Shown here one piece after another: positions 36,411 to 42,064 of a stretch of DNA of 42,064 nucleotides. Under the pieces are notes generated by a model. That model saw only the letters and a list, made by a program, of their open reading frames with translations. It ran no database searches and had not been told where the DNA came from. Numbering within the stretch: the first letter of the stretch is position 1; each line of letters begins with the position of its first letter. This DNA is from Stramenopiles sp. TOSAG23-2 (lineage: Eukaryota > Sar): NCBI GenBank assembly GCA_900128395.1, contig LT649300.1, positions 1-42,064 on the forward strand, read 5' to 3'. Both the position numbers and the translations under genes were made by a program.

Positions 36411-37655
36411 TTACACTACACCTGCCTTCGCACCTGGTTCAATTCCACCAAACCCCATGCCTGATACTCCCCATTTTCGTGCTTGTGGCCATTGATATAT
36501 ACCATTTGGACAATGTGGCATTAATACTTGTGTTGATTTCATTTGCAAACCACGTTGTGGTGGTGGTACATTGGCTAAAGCCTTCATTTGTTTATCATGT
36601 TCACGTGTACGTCTAATCCAATTTTTTCTAGATTGATCTTCAAAATTTTGAAAACCATTTGATGGCCGTTTACGGGATGGATCTACTGCTTTTGTTGCAT
36701 ATTCATACAGGTAATGAGATCCGCCTGTAATTGGATTCGTATTTTTAATAGCCCATTGTGATCTCGGTATAGGTGGTCTATTTGTTGCATATTTTCGTAT
36801 ATCTGTCCTTTTTGTAAATGCCCAACGATCTATTTCCTCCGATCCTCGTCCACGCCAATATCGTGTGCCGCTATAATTATCATATCGTGGGCTTAAATTA
36901 CCACTTTTAATTTCAACATCTCTCCATTGTTTTTCAATACTAGTTCTATGTTTTGGACCATGATTATAACTAAAACCTTTACTCATATTCGATGGCCAGA
37001 AATTTGGATATTGTCCAGATTTATTACCACCATATATATTTGGATCCTCTCTAATTCCCCAACCTTGCTCTGGACGTTGAATTCCAGTACCTGCATTTTT
37101 CATCAATGGTATAGCTAATAAATCGTTTTGATTCATCCCACGATCATGCTCTTGCTTTACAAAGCTCGTCCGCCTTGGTGATATTAAACGATGTTTCTCA
37201 TGTGCTTTTGCCATTTGATTTAAACTTTCAGATTGATGGCCATAAATGGTTTCGCGGACTGTATTACCACCATGTATTGTTGTATCGATTTTCGGTGGTG
37301 GTGGGGGTATATATTTATTGCTTCTTGGACTTATTGGACCATGAATATCAGATTGTGTTTTTGGTCCAGGAGGTTGAATATTTCCACCAGGTCCTTTTCT
37401 AACATACATTGGTGAATATAATTCTGGATCACGTGCAACTGTTCTTCTTGGTGGTCCACGTGGTGTGAAATTATTTGATTTTTTCAATGATTCATTTAAT
37501 TGCAATGCACTTGCTCTTTTTTCTCTCCAATCTCGACGATTAAATATATCTCTAGCCATTGAATTTGGTTTTGATGTAGCATGTATATTTGACATTTTCC
37601 AACCAGCTTTGTTTATTGGACCACCATATGTCGATTGTCCTAATATAGGATTCAT
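36411..37655 (-). CDS. Disordered Pro/Gly/Arg/Trp-rich protein of unknown function
   Basis: I do not recognise a family. The 414-residue protein is basic and rich in Gly, Pro, Asn, Arg and Trp, with no membrane segment, no long homopolymers and no coiled coil. It has recurring short motifs: ISPRxxx (three copies, near 109, 158 and in the variant LSPRYDN), GPKxxS/T, and a PPPPP run. Clusters such as WGIREDPNIYGG and RYWRGRGSEEIDRWAFTK recall microtubule inner or ciliary accessory proteins, but this is only a resemblance in composition. Its 3' end lies 174 bases from the stop codon of the convergent PRMT-like gene. A TA tract (37673-37693) lies just upstream of the ATG. Confidence 0.72.
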   Translation of the reverse strand: MNPILGQSTYGGPINKAGWKMSNIHATSKPNSMARDIFNRRDWREKRASALQLNESLKKSNNFTPRGPPRRTVARDPELYSPMYVRKGPGGNIQPPGPKTQSDIHGPISPRSNKYIPPPPPKIDTTIHGGNTVRETIYGHQSESLNQMAKAHEKHRLISPRRTSFVKQEHDRGMNQNDLLAIPLMKNAGTGIQRPEQGWGIREDPNIYGGNKSGQYPNFWPSNMSKGFSYNHGPKHRTSIEKQWRDVEIKSGNLSPRYDNYSGTRYWRGRGSEEIDRWAFTKRTDIRKYATNRPPIPRSQWAIKNTNPITGGSHYLYEYATKAVDPSRKRPSNGFQNFEDQSRKNWIRRTREHDKQMKALANVPPPQRGLQMKSTQVLMPHCPNGIYQWPQARKWGVSGMGFGGIEPGAKAGVV

Positions 37656-38293
37656 ATTTTTATTATATGTTTATATATATATATATATATATATGGAGAT
37701 ATGTAACTTTTCGATTGCTTCTTCGTGTAGTAATATGTTTATATATATATATATATATATATGAGTGTTTGAATATATGTACAATATATATATGTATGTG
37801 TATATGATATTGTTGTAGATGTTTCTATTTGTTATTATTTGTTGAATACTATATGCCATATATATTTCGTCACATTTATTTCTAGTGTTCTTTGCCTGTA
37901 AAATGTAAAACGCCCACATTTTCAGTGTGGTTTATCTTGATAAATGTGTGTTGCAAAAATAGAATAAAATGGTTACACTCTACTCGTACTAAAATCATAT
38001 AAGACTACCATTTATTCTATTTATGTTCTATCATATTTTATTTTACTGGCTGGATGGCCAGGTTGCCTGGATGTGGCTGGATGGCCAAATAACCTGTGGA
38101 TAAAATGGAGGAGGATGTGGCCTCCTCAAGAAGAAGCATGCCAGAGTAAGAAGAGTGGTGGCTGAAAATAATTATTTATATAAACTAATAAACAAAATAT
38201 TGATTATATAATATATAATCTTGCGAAGAATCATTCAAGCCGCAAAACTTATATATAACAAAACACAACGTCTTAAGCACAGAAAAAAAGAAT
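37656..38293. promoter_or_regulatory. Divergent upstream region with (TA)n tracts
   Basis: Two long TA tracts (37673-37693 and 37741-37762) lie upstream of the minus-strand gene. A GC-richer patch with repeated ggctggatggcca-type words lies at 38047-38086. No gene was seen. Confidence 0.4.
37673..37762. repeat. Paired (TA)n microsatellites
   Basis: Two alternating TA runs of about 20 bases (37673-37693 and 37741-37762) flank about 47 bases of unique sequence. Similar tracts precede other start codons, for example at 30115-30136 and 30963-30989. Confidence 0.8.
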
Positions 38294-38938
38294 ATGTTAA
38301 CAAAAACAATATTATTATTAATTATATGCACCACTGCATATGGGCAAATTCCAGCAAATACACAACCTGTTATTGCTGGAAAAACTGTTGGTGATTTCGT
38401 ATTACTTGGTTCATTATGCTTTCCACCTGGTGCTGATGATCAAGTATCCATTAAAACAACAACAGAAGACCCAAATGGTGCGCAAAAAATCTTGTTCTTT
38501 GATGATCAAACTTCATCATTTGATAAAATTAATGAACTAAGTCCAGATGCAACATGTGACGAAAGAGAAGCTTTAGCACGTCCAATATGTGCTGGTGATG
38601 AACAATGTGTAACAGGTTATCAAGTTCCTAAAGGCACAGATAAAACATACACTATTGATATCAGTGAAACCTTTGCTCGCCGTTGGTATTTTGTATTATC
38701 AAACTGTAATGATAAAAAGGCTGCTCCAGTTGACATGGCATCATTTAGAATTACATCTCCAGCATCCATTAGTTGTGGACAACTACAAGAAGAAGATTCA
38801 ACAGCCGGTTACATTGTTGCCATCGTATTTTTAAGCTTAATTATTATTGTATTGATAGGTGTTTCATATTACATGTATAAGCGTAGTGATGTACCAGCAC
38901 CATTATCTAATGATAGAGTAGGATATAATACATTGTAA
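38294..38938 (+). CDS. Small type I membrane protein, unknown function
   Basis: The 214-residue protein has a signal peptide (1-17, likely cut after TTAYG), a luminal or extracellular domain of about 150 residues with six Cys (42, 88, 99, 105, 138, 161) able to form disulphides, one membrane helix (172-194), and a short tail ending DRVGYNTL. The final YNTL fits a YxxPhi tyrosine sorting signal for clathrin adaptors, which suggests cycling between the surface, endosomes or Golgi. The soluble domain has no recognised family and no NxS/T sites. The leader before the ATG is A-rich. Topology is well supported; function is not. Confidence 0.8.
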   Translation: MLTKTILLLIICTTAYGQIPANTQPVIAGKTVGDFVLLGSLCFPPGADDQVSIKTTTEDPNGAQKILFFDDQTSSFDKINELSPDATCDEREALARPICAGDEQCVTGYQVPKGTDKTYTIDISETFARRWYFVLSNCNDKKAAPVDMASFRITSPASISCGQLQEEDSTAGYIVAIVFLSLIIIVLIGVSYYMYKRSDVPAPLSNDRVGYNTL

Positions 38939-39630
38939 AAAGCGGGAAGAAGATGAAAATACATGCTTATACAAAAAAGTATTTGCAGAAAAAATAAATT
39001 AACGCGTGAATTAAATAAAACGACGTAATAAAATAAAATATTACGAGCGTATATATATTTTATAATATACGAAAACACATATCAATAGAGAGATGTGTAC
39101 ACATCAGATATCATATGCATCATATCATTATATCTTACATGCATATATATGCAAGTAATACCGTATGCATTAAATACCGAAGTCGTATATAATTTAGTTT
39201 AACGCATAATTTACTATGCATTATAATATAAATGTACGTGTATTTTAATTTTTTATTTTCCTACTCTCAAAATGAATGTCAATAAATCAGTGACTCTAAG
39301 CCAATAATTAAAATATATCTATCTCACAAAATGTGTCAATAATTTCTGTATCATAACAGAAATTACCGATGAGGTAAATAGATGTTATCAACCTACTGTT
39401 GATGAAAAAATATGAAGAGGGTGCGGGGAGTAAATTGTACCAGGGCACAATTCATTGTATTCCTCACCAAATGCACATTTTAATGCATAACGATTAGTAT
39501 AGGCGCACGTCTTAATAACCGCGCTGTTTGAATTATATTTGCATTATATATCAGATGCCATATGATATGCCTACCTATCAGATATGATATTTTACGTGTT
39601 CGTAATAATTTACAAACGTCGTGTATGTTT
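38939..39630. other. Convergent intergenic region
   Basis: This lies between the membrane-protein and ankyrin genes. It holds an A-rich presumed 3' UTR, many short ATATGCAT/TGATAT palindromic words (39060-39150, 39540-39600) and a more complex stretch (39340-39530). The dispersed repeat seen in three other convergent regions is absent. No gene was found. Confidence 0.4.
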
Positions 39631-41628
39631 TTACTCCACCAACGATTGATCTAATTCATCCTCTTCCTTCTCTAATGCAAGTAATATCGTGTCATCGAAT
39701 TCTTCTTCATTATCATCATCATCGTTGCCATAAGATTGTAATTGTTGTTGTGTTTTCTTCTTCTTTTTCTTACTTCTAGGTTTTCGCTTAATTCGTCGGA
39801 AAAAAGCAGGTAATTGTAACTTGGAAGAAAATGGATCGTAACCTAATGGTGCTTCTATACCATGGTATAAGATATCGGATGCTTCTTTTTCTAACATTTT
39901 TACTTTGTGTTCCAAAGTTAAAGATTCATCTTTATAAAAACGCGCACGAACCATACCTTTTTCTGCAATACTAATACAATCATAGGCATCTTTTACCCAT
40001 ATATCATACACCTCTGGGTTAAAAACAGGTTTTTTAATAAATTTTGCTCGTTCATCATCATCTTTTATGACTAATGCACCACTACTTACACGTATAGCAA
40101 AGATTTTTGACATTGCATTGTGTAATCTTGCACGTTGGCCGGCCATAAATTCAGGGAAAATATCAATCATGGCATCATAACCTTTTCTTCCAATATCACC
40201 CAATTGTTTTAAAAAGAATTTATAATACTCATTCGATGGTCCACATTTTAATTTTAACATTAAATCTTGAATTTTTTCAATTTCAGCAAAATTATCTATC
40301 TCAAGTGCATGGATTAATTTAATAGTTTTGATTTTCCACTTCAATGAATTTCTATAACTATTTTTACATACAATCAATTCATCATAACATTCATCTACCA
40401 TTTCAAAGGTACTTTCAATATGCTCAATTTTTTCAACACCAGATGGTATCCCTTTTGCTAAACTTATTCGTTTATATCCTTCATTTAATAATTCCTCCAC
40501 TTTTGCAACTGATCGTAAACCTTTTGCTTCTGCTATACGCACACAACCAGCTGCTTTCACAACAATATCAACTCTTCCTCTCCTATATTGAACTAATTTA
40601 ACGCGTTTTTCTTCTTGTCTCATTCTTTCAACGAATTCTTTTTCGTTTTTAGCTGCAATCTTTCTTAAACGCATTTCCTCCTCCGTTGCTTTTCGTTCAC
40701 GTTCTTCCTCTGTTTTGAGGTCTTTTAACATTTTTTGTATTTGTAACAATTCACTTTCTTTTCTTTTCAATTCATAATGGTCATTATATTTTTTTTCATC
40801 CAGATATTTCTTCTTCTTCTTCCAATTATTTTGTAATTTAAAAACACATGTTTCCTTCAATTTAATCGATCCTGCATCTAATAGCATCGATTGATTATAT
40901 GCTGTAACTGAGCGAAAAAAATTACTTTTCACACGACTACTCTTTTTACTAGTAAGAATCCATCTTAAAAAATCCCGTATATCATTATGCCCTAATGCAA
41001 TCGATAGAGATAATATATCCATTCCATTATGATCCGGTGTTTTTAAAACATTTTTATATCTACTTTTGCTACATTCTTTATGTAACCATTTGATTACATC
41101 TATTTTATCTCCAAGTACTGCATAATGCGATAAATTTGCACCAGCATTGTCTAACTCATCAAAATTAAATTTTGATGTTGTATTATACATCCATTTCAAT
41201 AAACCTAATTTACCATGTCTAGCAGCTATATGTACAACAGTTTGTCCATCTTGTAAAACATGGTCATATGGACACGCATCGTGTAAAGTTAAATATTTCA
41301 TAATATTAATATCCCCACGTTGTGCAGCAAAATGGGCTAAGCCTAGATCATTACCATCTCTATATTCCAAGTCAGCACCAACTTGATGCAAAAATTTTAT
41401 CTCGTGCATATCACCACGTACACCTGCACAAAGTAGTTGCTCATCTATGTCTTGTAACGGTTTTAGTTTTTCATAGTCGCATTTATCTGGAAGTGCCCAT
41501 GTCTTTAAATACGAAGTATCAGATAATTTATTTTCATTTTTACTTGTACTGCTGCCGGGATTGGAAGATGGAAATAATATAGGGTCGTCTTTCGTTGCTT
41601 GAACAATGTTCTTCGTTAAGTTAAACAT
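39631..41628 (-). CDS. Ankyrin-repeat and coiled-coil protein
   Basis: The 665-residue protein has about five ankyrin repeats (residues about 60-225), seen as GADLEYRDGNDLGLAHFAAQRGD, DGQTVVHIAARHGKLGLLKWM, AGANLSHYAVLGDKIDVIKWL and NGMDILSLSIALGHNDIRDFL. A highly charged coiled coil follows (about 268-350, KKKKYLDEKKYNDH through KEFVERMRQEEKR). Then comes a mostly helical domain of about 250 residues that I do not recognise (GLRSVAKVEELLNEGYKRIS, MAGQRARLHNAMSKIF). The end is a basic run (RRIKRKPRSKKKKKK) and an acidic tail. Ankyrin repeats mediate protein binding, so a scaffold role is likely; there is no enzymatic motif. Confidence 0.85.
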   Translation of the reverse strand: MFNLTKNIVQATKDDPILFPSSNPGSSTSKNENKLSDTSYLKTWALPDKCDYEKLKPLQDIDEQLLCAGVRGDMHEIKFLHQVGADLEYRDGNDLGLAHFAAQRGDINIMKYLTLHDACPYDHVLQDGQTVVHIAARHGKLGLLKWMYNTTSKFNFDELDNAGANLSHYAVLGDKIDVIKWLHKECSKSRYKNVLKTPDHNGMDILSLSIALGHNDIRDFLRWILTSKKSSRVKSNFFRSVTAYNQSMLLDAGSIKLKETCVFKLQNNWKKKKKYLDEKKYNDHYELKRKESELLQIQKMLKDLKTEEERERKATEEEMRLRKIAAKNEKEFVERMRQEEKRVKLVQYRRGRVDIVVKAAGCVRIAEAKGLRSVAKVEELLNEGYKRISLAKGIPSGVEKIEHIESTFEMVDECYDELIVCKNSYRNSLKWKIKTIKLIHALEIDNFAEIEKIQDLMLKLKCGPSNEYYKFFLKQLGDIGRKGYDAMIDIFPEFMAGQRARLHNAMSKIFAIRVSSGALVIKDDDERAKFIKKPVFNPEVYDIWVKDAYDCISIAEKGMVRARFYKDESLTLEHKVKMLEKEASDILYHGIEAPLGYDPFSSKLQLPAFFRRIKRKPRSKKKKKKTQQQLQSYGNDDDDNEEEFDDTILLALEKEEDELDQSLVE

Positions 41629-42064
41629 TTTACGTTTGTGATTATATTTGTGTATGTGTATATGTATATGTATATGTATATTTCTTTTTTGAAATACTGA
41701 TTGTTGTTGATTTTTAACAACAGTAAGTTATTATTATTATTTCCTCCCACCAGCCAGAGTTGCCACAGAAGAGCACCAGACTGGAAAAAAAAAAAAAGCA
41801 AAAAAAAAAAAAAAAAATAATTAATATTATAAATAAAAAAGTCTGTTGTTGGCTGGCCAGCCCACCATACTGTAGTCTACCAGGTACGCAACGTACCAGC
41901 AAAAAGAAGTGCACAACCCAAAAAAATAAATAAAAAAATACTGCACTAGACGACGACTACTGGTGTACTGGTGGTATAAAATTTAATAATCCCCTGCATT
42001 AGTGCATTATAGAGTGCATTGGGGCTGTCCAGAGAGGAAGAGAAAAAGAGCATAAAAGTCGTTA
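41629..42064. promoter_or_regulatory. Upstream region of the ankyrin gene
   Basis: A TATATG microsatellite (about 41655-41682) precedes the start codon on the minus strand. An A-rich run (41786-41818) and short complex sequence follow to the end of the window. No gene was seen. Confidence 0.35.

Noticed and set aside
1-42064. CRISPR arrays, bacterial operons, ribosomal RNA
   Set aside because: No regularly spaced short repeats with unique spacers, no ribosome binding sites and no rRNA-like conserved sequence were seen; the content is eukaryotic.

Overview
This window is nuclear DNA from an AT-rich microbial eukaryote. Evidence: large mostly intron-free genes in the standard code, no operons, eukaryote-only families (MINDY deubiquitinase, DCAF8-type WD40 receptor, FUN14, GPC acyltransferase, PRMT fold), one clear GT-AG intron, and long Asn/Asp/Ser/Gln runs. 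A heterotrophic or mixotrophic protist, perhaps a stramenopile, would fit, but no gene here settles the lineage. The sequence is a draft scaffold: there is a 28-N gap at 27427-27454. The first 50 bases are a perfect inverted copy of bases 367-416, which looks like an amplification or assembly fold-back at a contig edge.

Layout: 1-9918 (+) is one giant open frame for a membrane-anchored surface protein built of Gly-rich repeats, Cys/Trp repeats and modules like those of phage tail fibres; its true start lies outside the window. 9919-11242 holds a TTAA-bounded inverted-repeat element. 11243-12480 (+) is a GPC1-like acyltransferase in two exons. 13009-14964 (-) is a PPP-family phosphatase. 15292-15579 is a foldback MITE-like element. 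15864-18257 (+) is an orphan polytopic membrane protein. 18658-21387 (-) is a secreted GH31 glycosidase with a PA14-like insert. 22136-24868 (-) is a low-complexity coiled-coil protein. 25562-26833 (+) is an EamA/DMT transporter. 27836-29623 (-) is a MINDY-3/4 deubiquitinase. 30151-30699 (+) is a FUN14 protein with an EF-hand. 30997-32862 (+) is a DCAF8-like WD40 protein. 33155-34261 (-) is a membrane-anchored zinc-motif plus Rossmann-like protein. 35041-36237 (+) is a CARM1-like PRMT fold that has lost its catalytic residues and is fused to a GYF_2 domain. 36411-37655 (-) is a disordered Pro/Gly/Trp protein. 38294-38938 (+) is a small type I membrane protein. 39631-41628 (-) is an ankyrin plus coiled-coil protein.

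Neighbours alternate in strand and appear to be independent transcription units, so no pathway is shared across the window. Two genes belong to ubiquitin biology (MINDY, DCAF8-like). Intergenic DNA carries several repeat families. One of about 120-170 bp occurs three times, each time between the 3' ends of convergent genes. (TA)n tracts sit just upstream of many start codons. The items most worth following up are the PRMT pseudoenzyme-GYF fusion, the phage-fibre-like modules in a eukaryotic membrane protein, the FUN14-EF-hand fusion and the convergent-intergenic repeat family.
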